Source: Reticulitermes lucifugus (lineage: Eukaryota; Arthropoda; Insecta; Blattodea; Rhinotermitidae). From it: DNA of 64,000 nucleotides. Below the pieces are notes generated by a model that saw nothing but the letters and a program-made list of their open reading frames with translations, was not told where the DNA came from and did no database searches. Shown piece by piece: positions 13,616-25,090 of the stretch. The translations under genes and the position numbers were made by a program. The stretch is taken from NCBI GenBank assembly GCA_026260175.1, contig JAKCWW010000561.1, positions 1 through 64,000 on the forward strand, given 5' to 3'. Numbering within the stretch: the stretch's first letter is position 1; every line of letters begins with the position of its first letter.

Positions 13616-14042
13616 TCAATGTCTCACACCAACTAAATGCACATTACTTAAAAAACAAATATAAGGTTTCTTAAAATAGTCTAAAAGGCCCCTACATATG
13701 TTTCGGTTTCTAGAAAACCATCATCAGGGGGGTCACATAATTGCACTTTTCAAATTACGTCCATGCGTTCGTCTATCAGCACCCGCAATGCAGTTCACCA
13801 CTTTCACACCTGCTATTTATTGTCTATATTATTGTGGGTGCTGATAGACGAACGCATGGACGTAATTTGAAAAGTGCAATTATGTGACCCCCCCTGATGA
13901 TGGTTTTCTAGAAACCGAAACATATGTAGGGGCTTTTTAGACGATTTTAAGAAACCTTATATTGGTTTTTTTTAAATAATGTGCATTTAGTTGGTGTGAG
14001 ACATTGATTAGTGAAAATGCACGGTGAACCTAGAATAAAGTT
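13616..14042. mobile_element. Long-armed hairpin element with hammerhead-like blocks and 12 bp target duplication
   Basis: Arms of about 176 bp (13614-13789 and 13831-14009) are near-perfect inverted repeats around a 41 bp loop. The direct repeat aatccatatcaa at 13604-13615 and 14043-14054 sets the ends. The right end carries an asymmetric tail, gaaaatgcacggtgaa, after the arm. Each arm has a CTGATGA...GAAAC block (13688-13733 minus, 13890-13932 plus) with flanking CCCC/GGGG pairing. There is no coding capacity. The duplication length argues against a TA-type or hAT transposon. Confidence 0.85.
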
Positions 14043-16679
14043 AATCCATATCAAATTTGGTAATTCAGTAAATTTTTCCCACCTGCATTCTAGTTTGGTT
14101 CAGTGTCATTATCACTGTCTTTGGCAACCGGCTCCGCTTTTGTCATGTAGTGGGAGTCATAAGGACTATACAGAAACCATAAGATTTTTAAATGTAATAA
14201 ACTAAGTGTGCTGTCATTTCTGCATTGAGAAATTTAACTTGGCGCAAAATATCTGCTATTTAGTGGCTGTGGGTCCCTGCTGTGATAATGTCCCGCCTCT
14301 CTTTCTCAATCTGTTTACTGTGACCTCAAAAGTAGAGTTGTGGGACAACCAACATCCAAGGCACTATGAAGTTTGTGGCTCCATAAAAAGTAATTGAGAT
14401 GTTTAGTTTATTGATGCTATTGTTTGTGTATCAGTATTGCATTTCGATGGACAGTGAGGCACTGTACATTCTGCTTACTATTGTAACTGTTTGCTTTTAT
14501 TCTGTAACTCATTCTTCATTTCAAAGAAAAGCCTAGCAGCTGTACATGTAAGTTGTTTAGGATACAGTATCAGATGTACACAATAAAGTACTGTGATAGA
14601 CAAAAAGCTGAAAGATGTATATGTAGTTGATACATATAAATTATGTTAATGATAAATTGTATGCATTTTTATGAAAAATTTCTGTATGTTAATGCATGTT
14701 TACTGAAGATTTTTTCAAATTCTTGCCAAAGTGTGAATGTTGTGGAATGTGAGATACATGAGAAGTTGTGAATACAGTTGGTACCTGTTGCTCCTGCAGA
14801 CATTGAATTGTTATCTTTACTGTGCACACTTGAAAAAACATTTTTAGTATATGATTGGTATTCCTTTAAGTAGGATTCATTTCATTATCATAAGTATGCA
14901 CAAGGTAATTTGTTGTTAGGTGTGTTGTGTCTTTAACAGTCCATCTACAGTATCATATGTTTTGGATGAGAGTGTTCTTTTGTTGTCTGCTCTTTGTTCG
15001 TGATGGTGATTGGTTCCCAGTTTATGGTCCCATCCCCCTGTTGAAACAATGACCAATGGATGAGGGTAAATAGTCTCACTTCTGACAATAATGGATTCTT
15101 CCTGCTAAGGTTCTCGATATATTCATTGATGCCATAAAGATGCTTGGTCTTAAGGTTGTCATATCATTAAAATTGGCCACCATTTATTGTAGCTGTCAGA
15201 AGTTGCAGGTATTGGTTCCCCTAGCCTAAGCTCAGTTGAGATGAGAAGGCGGAGAGGAGGAAGAGGAGGTGGAAGAATCTAGAGGCCTTCGATACTTGTT
15301 AACCACTGTTGCCACATCCAAAGTTGACTGCCTTCTTGTTGGTTCCTAAAACGCATTATGCTGCATCAGTCGTTGGGTGTCATTATTTCAGTCTGTCATA
15401 TATTCAGATAATTGGTGTATGCACTTGGTGACAAACAGAATAATTGTTTCAGTATTAGTTTGAAGATAAGTATAAATTGTGTGTTGCGCTGATGTAAAAA
15501 CTGCGTACTGGCAACAATGCAGTTGTGTGACTAGTGGGAAGGCCTTGGAAAGCCTGGAACGTGACGGGCAGTAGGGCGGGCTGTGCTGGTTGTCTGGAGT
15601 ATTCATGGGCGAGACGGTCATCCCAGTGGGGTATCACGACTGTTGCCGCAGGGGATTATGGGAAATAAAGCATTGAACGCTAGGTCTCTTCTTGGCAACC
15701 CTTGCTTGAACAACCCCAGGCCAAACCATTGTCTCATCTCTGGTGTTTGCTGTGGCAACATGGCAGCCATATTGCATGCTGCTGCCGCTGCCTCCTCGGT
15801 TCAAGGATTGTGATTGGTTTTTGCTGTGGAAGTGTTGGTACCAAGCAGTGTTAGACCGTAGAGCTGTAAGCAGCTTGATTCGGCTTGAAAGACTGCTGTA
15901 ATGTAGTTGTTGACTGGATGGAGGACGCAACCCAGAAAACAGTTTGCGTGGAGGCCAGCCGTGCACGCCAGCACTCCTCGGCTTCCTTTCTTGTGGTGAT
16001 TGAATAGCAGCATTGACTGTCAAAAGGAATAGTTGTACGTAAATTTTGTGAACAAAAGTGATTGTTGTGTGTTATGTGCTTTCTCGTAATAGAATGGGGT
16101 TACTGGAATACCTGTAAGAAGTGCTAAAACTGAGCATGCACATAAACTTGTGAATACTGTGAAGTGAACTAGGGATTTTAAAGTTGAGGTATGTATAACA
16201 CTGCATGTCAAGATTCCAGTTAAATGCAGTTACATTGAAGAATGAAACAAAATAAATAGATATGTGATGGATATATTATTGTGCTGCAGCCTGGTCAGGG
16301 ACAGGTGTGAAGAAAACCACCAAGCATGGTATTATTAATCATCAGTTGTTTGGGATATTTTCACGCTGAAAAGCCGAGGACTGTCAAAAATCACATGTTG
16401 TATATGATTAATAGTTTTTCCTTCTCTGAATAAGAAACATAGAACTTGTTGGAATATTTTGAAGGCAGTTAGGTGTTTCCATTATGTACCAGTAACAGAT
16501 ATGGTAGAAATGTTATGGTTTTTTTTTTATTGTTATATTTTTGTAGTACAGTTTTAATGTTCTTACTATCATGCGCACGATATTGAACAGTATTATAATT
16601 ACATTCTGCGCCATCATTTGCTTATATTACATTAGCAGTGCTCTACTGCAAGTACAGTTATGTTTGATTTGTACTTTTA

Positions 16680-16890
16680 TGCTGATTGGATGAAGGAAGA
16701 TGAGATTAGCAGATGATAGCACACGTGGGAGAGACTAGAAATAGTTCTCACATATAGTTTGGAAAACCTGAGAAAAGAGGCAGTGCTGATTGGATGAAGG
16801 ATGATGAGATTGGCAGTATGTATCACATGCGGGATAGACTAGAAATATTTGTTACATAGAGTTTGGAAAATCTGAGACAAGAGGAAACTT
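16680..16890. repeat. 114 bp tandem duplication
   Basis: Units starting at 16680 and 16794 share tgctgattggatgaagga, gatgagatt(a/g)gcag, gactagaaata and gtttggaaaa blocks. It lies directly before, and partly merges with, an RTE LINE tail, so the unit is probably LINE-derived. Confidence 0.85.
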
Positions 16891-17085
16891 GGGAGACCTA
16901 GAGTGTAGATGGGAAGATGAGTTAATTAGGATGTGATGTGAAGTGGATTCATGTGGTTCGGTATTGAGATCAGTAATGGATTCCCATGAACTTATAGGGC
17001 CGATATAAGGCAGGGAATTTCTTGACTAGCTGTGTGACTATTAGCTTTTCGGTAAGGACTGTACTCCATAATTTTAGTTGATTCT
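16860..17085 (+). mobile_element. Degenerate RTE-type LINE 3' end
   Basis: Broken frames read ...WEDELIRM..., then a VDS/WIH-like segment, then KAGNFLTSCVTISFSVRT in shifted frames. This resembles the C-terminal end of insect RTE-like LINE ORFs, a recollection of the family and not a computed match. Many stops and frameshifts; not functional. Confidence 0.55.
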
Positions 17086-19110
17086 TAGGTTGTTTAATGA
17101 TACGATAGCAGTTGCTATGTTCAGGCCGATGGTACAATAATTAGAAATATGGTTGTCACTTATTTTATGGTATGATGCCTTAATTTGCATGAATGAATTA
17201 CAAAAAGTTTAAAAGCCATTATTCAATTCTGGTCAAGCTCTCCTTTCTTTCTATGTAGTACGATATGATCATTACTACCTTACCAGCTTCTTCCTTGTAT
17301 GAATAATGTCAGAATAACTGGTCCTGACCAGCATTTGTAACATACACTTCCTGAATTCAAGGCAGATGAAGTCCTGTTGTGTCAGTATGCTCAGTAGGAT
17401 AATTATGAATAGTGAGTTTATAAGGATAAGGTAAAATATCAAGGAGCCCCTTGAAAACTCATTCAAAAACTGTTGTTAGTGTGGTGGATGCCAGTTATCA
17501 ATTTACAGACCATCTGAATATAGCTTATATAGTCCAGTAGAACTGTTAATTTAATTGAGTTGGCTCATATGTCATTAACGAAGGAATTTGACAGTAGAAC
17601 ATACTTTTTTTCCCTGTTCAGAATCCATGTAAAGCACAGACAAAATAATATCACTGGGAGCACTGCACATCTTATGCATTGATCATTTTCTTGCTCCATG
17701 CATATGAGATATATATGTGTGTTTTGTATAAAATGTACATTTTTCTGATGTGATGTGCTGGTATACTCCAAAGAACACTGCTTCTTCCAGTGTTTTTTCC
17801 TCGTATTCCCTCCCTCCATCTTCTGTCTCTCATGCTTTGTCAAGACATGGGATTAAATTAACAACAGTTTTCATCCCTTTGCTGATACTTGAAGGCAGAC
17901 TGTGAAGTGGGAGTCTTTTGTTAAAATTTCAGTGGCAAATGTCTTACACAATAGTAGTAGGAGGGAGCAAGAGTGGTCCTGAATAAATTTCCTCCTAATG
18001 GAAGTTCAAAACAAGATGGAGGTTCAGGGGGAACAAAGGTAGACCGACATGCCGACTCAGGTTGGCTTGGCAGGTGTGGTCAAGGGGTTGGGGGATACTA
18101 ACCCAGGAAGCAATTAATTCTAGGGGGGAAAAAGAGAGAGAGGAGAGACTGTTAAAAAGTGTGCTGAAAGCTGGGACTGTTGCTACAGTTTTAGATCCTC
18201 TGGATAATGTCTGTTGGACTGTATTTATATCTGCCGCATATGCTGGCAGCCAACTTCCCCCAGTTGTTAATTTGGGGAGAACGGAAAACATTTCTGCTAG
18301 TATTGGAAACATGACGCAGCAGAACCAATTGCAACAACATATCTGATACTGAACCTCCCGCCCCAGCATTTCACATCATACTCTGTTTCATATTTCTGTA
18401 ACTTCTTTAGGTTTTGTCTTGAATGTTAGACAGAAGGACTACAAATTGTGTGACTGATTAAATTGAATATTCTGCTTAAAGTACAATGTTGTTTCAATAT
18501 CTAATGGCATTTCCTATATTGTATTAATTTGTTTGGCATGGGGTACTTTAATTTTGTGCAAGGTTGATTGGTGTACAGCATACATTTTCAACACCCAGAT
18601 TATCTTACAACACATATAAACATTTTGTATCTGTTTTCATTAAACGTGTTGAAAGTGTGTAAAGAATTACAGAAAGAATCAGCAAAACTGAAGCAATTAC
18701 AGTTTGTTCACAGAGTATATGCCAACTGTCTCATTGCATCAGATTGTTTTATTGCAGAAGAAGTTTTGTTTTTGAAGATGTACCCACTCTTGACTGTCCT
18801 TTTGGTTTATACTGTAGAATCTGTTTTAGCATTCTTTCATCACTTATTCTCTACAAACGGTTTATCCAGTTTTGTCTGTGGTCATCTATTTTGTTTTGTT
18901 ACTGTCTGTGTTATCAGTTTGTTCCTGTCTTCATACTTCATATGGTCTAGTCCAGTGCAGCCTTAATTATTGCCTGTCTACTGTCTGTATTATGTTTATG
19001 GCTCTTGCGGCTTTAATTGTCAAAGATTTTCTTCCGTATAGCACAATTGGCATTGCTGTTGCTTTATAAAATGTCAGCTGTGTTTCATTGTTGTTCTGGT
19101 CTTACGTTTC

Positions 19111-19366
19111 CTTTAAGGTAGAGCTAAATTTATCGTTGTACATGCCTTGAAGACATGTAGGGGGAGTTGGGTCATAGCTCCACTCATTTTTAAAGTTGGC
19201 ATGAGATGCAGGTGAGTGTGTAGCTTGATGCCCCGGCCTGTTTACCTCTGGAGAAATAAACCCCACTACCCATTGTATATGAGGCTGGGTTGGGTCCCAG
19301 AGGTCATCTGTGGGTTTTGGAGAACAGAAACTCTTGTCCCTACCGGGAATCGAATCCGCCTGTAAC
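19111..19366 (-). mobile_element. tRNA-related SINE, copy 2
   Basis: Reverse-strand copy that keeps the head: ggattcgattccc on the minus strand is a tRNA-like B box. Body blocks match the other copies (ggtgagtg...agcttgatgcccc, gggtcccagaggtcatctg). Confidence 0.8.
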
Positions 19367-19938
19367 TATCTAAAAGTCTTTCAAAATGAATTCATTCATA
19401 AGTAATGAAGGAGAATTTCTTCAGTCAGGCTGTAAGATGTATTTTTATATGGTGATAACAAAGGTTGTGAAAATAGAATTGAATTAGTTTTTTGTTGTTT
19501 TGTCTGCCATGATGAGAAGTGCTCAAATTCCCTTTTCTTCTTGATTACCTGATGCTGTTGCAGCTGTGATGTTGAATGGTTTACTGGCTGAAGAAAAGAA
19601 TGCAGAAGTCTGTGCAATTCTAGTCGTACATTTCACAATAAATCATAATATAAAAGAGCAAATAAATTAGGAAATTATGAGAGATGCATTGCATTGAAAA
19701 ACAATGGTTCATCTTTGGCAGATTCTTGAAATTATGTCTTAACATGTCATTCATAACACTTGTGAACAGAATCATTGCTTCAAGGCTTGTTTCTTTCTTG
19801 TATATTGCAGTGTCAGAGGACTATAATGCAATTTGTACAAGGATGAGATTAAAAAATCATAAAGGAATTTGTAATTTTCTGCCACTAATATCAGAAGTTT
19901 TTATTGCCACATTGTGTCTTGTTCCCTGTCCTTCCTAG

Positions 19939-20093
19939 GTGAATATGTTGTCAAGACCAGTGGTATTGCTGATGAGCTGAGCAGCAGTGGCAGTGCTCTG
20001 GCTGAAGAAGAGCCATCATCTCTCATTGATCTACCGGAGTTTTCCTTAGAAGAAGCACTGCAACTGGTTGGCTTGGATGAAGATTCTACAGAG
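19939..20093 (+). CDS. cnc: cap-n-collar (CncC-type bZIP factor), internal exon A
   Basis: Internal coding exon of 155 nt. It follows a strong acceptor (pyrimidine-rich tract ending cttcctag) and precedes a GTAGGC donor. It starts with the last two bases of a split codon and ends on a whole codon (GAG), giving about 52 residues. The peptide begins GEYVVKTSG, continues through a serine- and glutamate-rich stretch, and ends in the acidic-hydrophobic segment LIDLPEFSLEEALQLVGLDE. That segment is of the kind found in the N-terminal transactivation region of Cnc/NFE2L factors; this match is from memory. In insects CncC is held by Keap1 and, with small Maf, activates antioxidant and detoxification genes. 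The assignment rests on this motif plus phase and strand agreement with exons B and C. The exon before it is not identified; it must end in phase 1. I am fairly sure of the exon and less sure of its exact domain name. Confidence 0.75.
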
Positions 20094-20286
20094 GTAGGCA
20101 GCATGTGGTCACTGAATTATTATTCATGAAGTGGTGTAAGGACAGAAAGAACTTTCTTGAAATGTAATTATAATGCTCGAATCATAGGCATATTCGTAGC
20201 ATGTCTGGGTTACAACCAGTTGATTGTTATTTCTCTCTGAGTATTAATTTTGTTTCACATAAAATTTAATGCCTGTCAGGGCCATT

Positions 20287-20324
20287 GTAGATGATGATGA
20301 TGATGATGACGATGATGATGATGA
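20287..20324. repeat. (GAT)n microsatellite
   Basis: GAT/GAC units in an intron. They give a chance poly-Asp frame that should not be taken for an exon. Confidence 0.9.
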
Positions 20325-20559
20325 AATGCAAACGTTAGGAATCAGTGATGATTATTATAGGATATTCAGCACAGCAAAAAAAATGGACAGTTATCCTGTC
20401 AGACCCAGTTCTATCTTGAATTATGACTCCACTTGCTTAGAAAGATGGTGCTTTTGCACCACAAACGTAAAACTGCAACATTATTTCATATTACAACGGG
20501 AATTTGATAATTGAAACTTATTAATTACACATGTTAGGTTTCATTGATTTCTTACCAAT

Positions 20560-20835
20560 TTTATATTGGTGTATGGGAGAGATGAGAACTGCATATAAAA
20601 TCTTAGGTGTAAAACCAGAATGGAAGGGACCACTTGAAAGGTGTAGAATAATATTAAGCTGTGTCTTGGAAAGTAGTGTGTGAGGGTGTGGACTGAATTT
20701 GGTCTAAGATGCTTACCAGTAGTGGACCATTGTGAACAAAGTAACAAAGTTGTGTGTTCCATGAAATGTGGAGGAATTTCTTTAGCAACTGTACGACTGT
20801 TAGCCTTTTAGTAGGGTCATCTGTGTGGTAACACA
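20560..20835 (+). mobile_element. Degenerate RTE-type LINE 3' end
   Basis: Broken frames echo the RTE C-terminus (ENCI.NL..K.RMEG... then V.VWTEFGL... then GGISLATVRLLAF). The same order of blocks occurs near 42510-42930. Not functional. Confidence 0.5.
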
Positions 20836-22087
20836 CTTTAGTCTGGTAAATGATAATCAGCTTCTTGGTATAAACTGCTGCTTCCAATTTCTACTTTGAA
20901 GATGGAGCTGCCTCAGCCTTCTACCTTGAAGATGGAGGTAGCAAGTTTCTCTAAAATATGTGTAACCCCCTACCAGGATGCACGGTGTCATGTCTGAGAA
21001 GAACACAGTCCAAATCTTCACAATCATCTAAACCTCATATTTTATATAAGCTGCTCAAGAAGAATTATGCTGTGTTATATAGGGATTTCTTGATTAATGC
21101 TTGTGAATGAGCAATCTACTTAGGTAGGCCATGTTTTAAGGGAACTGGTAAAAGCATTTATATGTATGTAGTAAACTCTCTGTTAAGTTGGCCTCCTGTC
21201 AAATTGAAATCTTGTTCCCATCTGTAAACTTGTAAAATTTATAATGTGACCACATACAACAAGTGATAAAACCCAAAGCTGATGACATCTTTGGGTATGT
21301 TTTAGCTCTGTTTGTGATGAAGTACCACCAAATCCATTCTGAAAGCATGACATGAAGCTTTGTTACGGCCAGGTACTACAGTCAGAGTATGAAATTTAAA
21401 TGTCTCTGTTTCTGAGACACTGTGACACGTCCCTAACCTCTGATAATTATCGCTGGGTACAGTACTTTTTTCTGTATTCATTTCTGGAAGTCCCTTTCTG
21501 TTTCTTTGTATGATCCCCATTGCTCAGTTGCCTCCCTTATGTGACCGACCAGAAGAGAGGATAGCCCTTGATAAATATTTGTATAAATGTAATAACCATT
21601 ATTTTGGTAATTATCAATGGGTGATTATTTCACAGTGGTCATGATTGGGTGTGCTTCCCATATTACAACAGGGAGCTCTCACTTCATCATTGAAGGCCTT
21701 TGTGCATTGTTCTCAAAATGTTGACTCCATTGTTCTGTAGCTACATTCCATATCCCTTGTTACTTTTAGTTTGTGTTTCTGGTGTGTGATATCATGACAT
21801 ATACTTAGCTCTTCCTTGTTAAGTCTCAAGGCTTTCAGTAAAATGAGTTGCTTTTGAAACTCCAACATTACCACTCTTTTAGAAATGTAGAATGTGCTGA
21901 ATTGAAAATTGGCATATTTTAATTTGATTATATGTATTTACAGATGCAGTGTGTACCTTGGTAAAGAGACATTTCCTGTACCTTTATCTTGTAACCTTAA
22001 CAGTTTGCAGAATGCTTGTATACTGTAAACAAACATGCATCAACACAGTGGCTTTGAAAGAAATGTCCAAACTTCGTAGTTAAGTAC

Positions 22088-22367
22088 AAAAATTAAATCA
22101 ATATCTGTCCAAACATGACTAAATTCTATTTATTATATGGAACTACACGTGTCGATCTATTTCAGTTCATCCTCAGGTTCACAATTGGTCTTTAAAACAT
22201 ATAGATTAAGAAATATACATTACATACTTACATAATGTATATTTCTTCCTCGGTATGTTTTAAAGACCAATTATGAACCTGAGGATGACCTGAAATTGGT
22301 GGAAACATTTAGTTCCATATAATAAATAGAATTTAGTTGTGTGTGGACAGATATTGATTTAATTTTT
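22088..22367. mobile_element. Hairpin element, family shared with 36337
   Basis: Nearly complete palindrome: arms 22088-22222 and 22233-22367 round a 10 bp loop. It is about 85-90% alike, by eye, to the element at 36337-36618 in the same layout. The right arm has the CTGAGGA...GGAAAC block with GAAC/GTTC flanks (22275-22315). The left arm has the reverse block (22139-22182). Target duplication is uncertain. It ends 75 bp before the exon B acceptor. Confidence 0.8.
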
Positions 22368-22442
22368 ATACTATTAACAATGCAATGGGATGACGTTCGT
22401 TAAAAATTCCCTAGTTAAGGTTTCTGCACTTCTTTGTGTCAG

Positions 22443-22640
22443 GTGAAACCTGTCAAGCAAGACACTGTACCTGTGTCCCAGTCTGTGCCAGAGGCTTCAT
22501 CTCCCGCAAAGGATACTAGCGTTGAAGATTTGAAGCCAGAGCCAGACGAACTGTTGGATAATTCGGATGAAGAGCTAGGACTTCTGAGCAACATGATTCA
22601 GACAGCACAGTTCCATCATCCCCATCCCCGGTCCTTCCAG
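22443..22640 (+). CDS. cnc: cap-n-collar (CncC-type bZIP factor), internal exon B
   Basis: Internal coding exon of 198 nt (66 codons, phase 0 at both ends). The acceptor is tttgtgtcag and the donor is the near-perfect GTAAGA. The peptide starts VKPVKQDTVPVSQSVP and runs through a proline/serine/acidic linker (SVEDLKPEPDELLDNSDEELGLL). It ends SNMIQTAQFHHPHPRSFQ. Its low complexity and acidity fit the poorly conserved region between acidic activation segments of Cnc proteins. It joins exon A in phase 0 across a 2349 bp intron and exon C in phase 0 across a 40 kb intron. The exon could be skipped without changing frame, since its length is a multiple of three. An inverted-repeat element ends only 75 bp upstream of the acceptor. 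Function is inferred from position and phase; no catalytic or DNA-binding motif lies here. Confidence 0.72.
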
Positions 22641-24286
22641 GTAAGACAAGAATTAATTCTAGTAACTTATTCATGGTGAAGGTTGTTGGAACTGGAGCCA
22701 TATGTTGGACATAATGGTAGTGGCCTTTGTTATCAAGTACTTGTTTGATGTTTACATGTAACAGCTTTGTAGTCTGTTATGTTCAGTTGTTAAAAGATGC
22801 TGCATGTCCTTCCATGCACACTGGATGGACTTTCAGCTGAAAACTGTTTTGCTGTGCCTGCTAGCTCTCAAACCAGTAACCACCAGAATACTTCATAGCT
22901 AAATGAAGAAAGTTGTCACTATGGAAGCACTCTGTCGTTTACTGTCTTAGAATTATGAAGAGATTCTGTGGGTCTGTCCTCAGAACACTGGTAGTATGCT
23001 ACATGTGTCATAATGATCCATGCACCCATGCCCCCATCTGTCTGTTATCTGTATTATATTGAGACATTGATGTTATGGACACAAATTTTCCATTTCTAAT
23101 GAAACTTGCCATGAACAGCATGCCACTAGCATACCATGTCTTGATACTTCTCTGCTTTAGACATCAGTACCATCGTGGTTGTCTTGTGAAGTTATGAAGT
23201 GGGAAACAACACTTGTACAATTCAGAAGAGCTTCTTGTTATGTCTTGATTGGTATGGAAGGACTTTGAAGTGTTAGAGAACACTTGGCCTTTTCTTCTGA
23301 CTCCATTGTTGTAAGACATACAAAAGTTATTGGAGCTGTTAGGACCCTGGACAATTGAACACACACAAAAATGTAATATTTAAATAGTTTGTTTTGTGTG
23401 TGTAATTAATGATTTAGTGATGTGCATGTACTTATAGTTGTTTATTCCATATTATATCAGTTACTGTTGCAGATTGCTATTGGTATTCTGTCAATGTCAT
23501 ATAAACTTATACATTCTTTATTCAGCTGTCACTGTTCTGAATTAAATTGGATGCTTGGCACCACGGTAGTTGGTGTCCACAGGTTTTAGATGGAAGAGGC
23601 ATCCTCCAGATATGGAAAGTAGTTGTGAATGAATCACATAAGCAGTCACAGACAGCCAACAAGGGGTCATCTTGTAGCTTGGTAGTTGACAGGGTGGCTA
23701 ACAGCTCATGACTGTATGGTATGCATGGGGATGGATTGTTTGAGGTGCCATAAGCAGCAAAAACTGAACATCAGTTTTGGAACTTAATGTCAGGAGTCTG
23801 TTGGTCAGGTTTATTGGAAAAAAAGTCAGAAGATAATTAGCAAAATATAATCTGCCAGTTGATTTAGCAGGAGTACCAGTGGTCAGATAGGACAAGGGTG
23901 GCATGGAACAAGCAGGTAATTATTACATTTTTCTATGGAAGTAGGAATACAATATGACTTACAGACACATCTCCTTGTACGTGAGGGAATCACATCTGCA
24001 GTTACGAGAGCTAGAGTTTGTTAACAATGTTATGTATAATAACTGAGAATCTGATGATTGTTCTGAATGTGCGTGTGCCAACAGAGGATAAAAATGATGA
24101 TTTATAGGACAGTTTTTATGAGGAAGTGATGTGCGTGTTTGAGCAGTTCAAGTATCACATGAGTTTGTTTGGAGATTTCGGTGCAAAAATAGGAAGAGGG
24201 GATATTTTTAGACTGAAAATAGGAAACAGACCGAAAATTAGGAAAGACAGTTTACGTAACACTAGCAGTGATACTGGGCTTTTTTG

Positions 24287-24360
24287 TGTAGCAGTAACAC
24301 TCTGGACTTGTATTCAAGAGGTGCCAGGTTCAAATGTAGGCCAGGGCACCAGCTACTGAC
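24287..24360 (+). mobile_element. tRNA-headed SINE fragment, second type
   Basis: A run reading gtagcagtaacactctgga then gtgccaggttcaaatg is tRNA-like, with worn A and B boxes. The minus-strand segment near 51236-51345 has the same kind of head (cctggttcaaatccaagcc). Confidence 0.5.
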
Positions 24361-24929
24361 TGCACTGGTGTTGACCCTTTTCCATTTGTATTATATGTCA
24401 AGATAACCTTGTATCTAAGTGTATAAAATGTAGGTCAATGCACTTTTTATATTGTCTCTTTAACTTAGGGATGGGTGGTCCAGTTTCAGATGGACTCTAC
24501 ACTATTTGATAGTTACGATGCAGTAATAAGTATAAAAATATGACAAAAATTTATTGAGCTTAAGTCCAGGGATGAATGTATTGATGAGCTGTAGAATTGT
24601 TGTAGTGGATTGGAATTCAGATACAAAAGTTCTCATGTGAGTAAACTTCATTCATGTGTCTTCAGGCTTTAAAATTTGTGCTAGTATATCAGTGTAATTC
24701 CTTAAGAGGTGGAGGAGCATCAAATTTGTCATGTTTATCAAATTGTAAGTCTGACTGAAAAACACAGTGATAGAATTTAGTACAAACATGTAAATACGTG
24801 ATCATAGAAATGTGTCCTACAGTGAACAGTTAATTTCCTTGGTACAGCGTCTGTCAAGAGTTATTACATAAATCATTAAAATGATTAGAACAGGCAGAGT
24901 AAAAATATAACTTTTAAAAACAATACGCA

Positions 24930-25090
24930 GAAGAATATTAAAATCTCTTGGGGTTTTATAGCATGTCAGCTGGTAAATTGGCATCACTGCCTTTCAGAGG
25001 AGTGTAGTGTCTTCATCCTCAGGGGCATGCCTTTGTCTTGGACGTGGTGTAACGCCCCAGAAGACTTGAATCTTCATCACTATTTCTGTG
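24930..25090. repeat. MEAA-family repeat copy
   Basis: Carries gcctttcagaggagtgtagtg and cttcatcctcagggg, then a ccagaagacttgaatcttc tail that recurs near 59630 and 60648. Confidence 0.55.

Larger units (their letters stand above)
1..19938 (+). other. cnc intron or upstream region
   Basis: No exon can be supported here. The sequence is AT-rich with scattered short open frames that lack family resemblance. It holds an 87 bp mini hairpin element (3282), tandem duplications (1121, 5707, 16680), a MEAA-type hairpin repeat (10720), a copy of the GGCGCG-ended element (12785), tRNA-headed SINEs (12600, 13396, 19111), a large hairpin element (13616) and an RTE LINE tail (16860). The exon that joins exon A must end in phase 1; none of the usual N-terminal landmarks of CncC (ER-anchor segment, DLG and ETGE Keap1 motifs) was found by eye. 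Confidence 0.5.
20094..22442 (+). other. cnc: cnc intron between exons A and B
   Basis: A 2349 bp intron with GT...AG ends. It contains a (GAT)n microsatellite at 20287-20324 that creates a chance poly-aspartate frame, a degenerate RTE LINE 3' end (20560-20835), and the hairpin element at 22088-22367. Nothing else recognisable was seen between 20840 and 22080. Confidence 0.7.

Noticed and set aside
18568-18966. 132-codon + strand frame with hydrophobic stretches
   Set aside because: AT-rich composition alone gives Phe/Leu/Ile/Val-rich frames. No family resemblance, and it does not fit the phase needed by exon A as a terminal exon.
20269-20514. Frame with poly-aspartate that might be an acidic cnc exon
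   Set aside because: It results from a GAT microsatellite, has no convincing acceptor and donor pair in phase with exons A and B, and ends in intron-like sequence.
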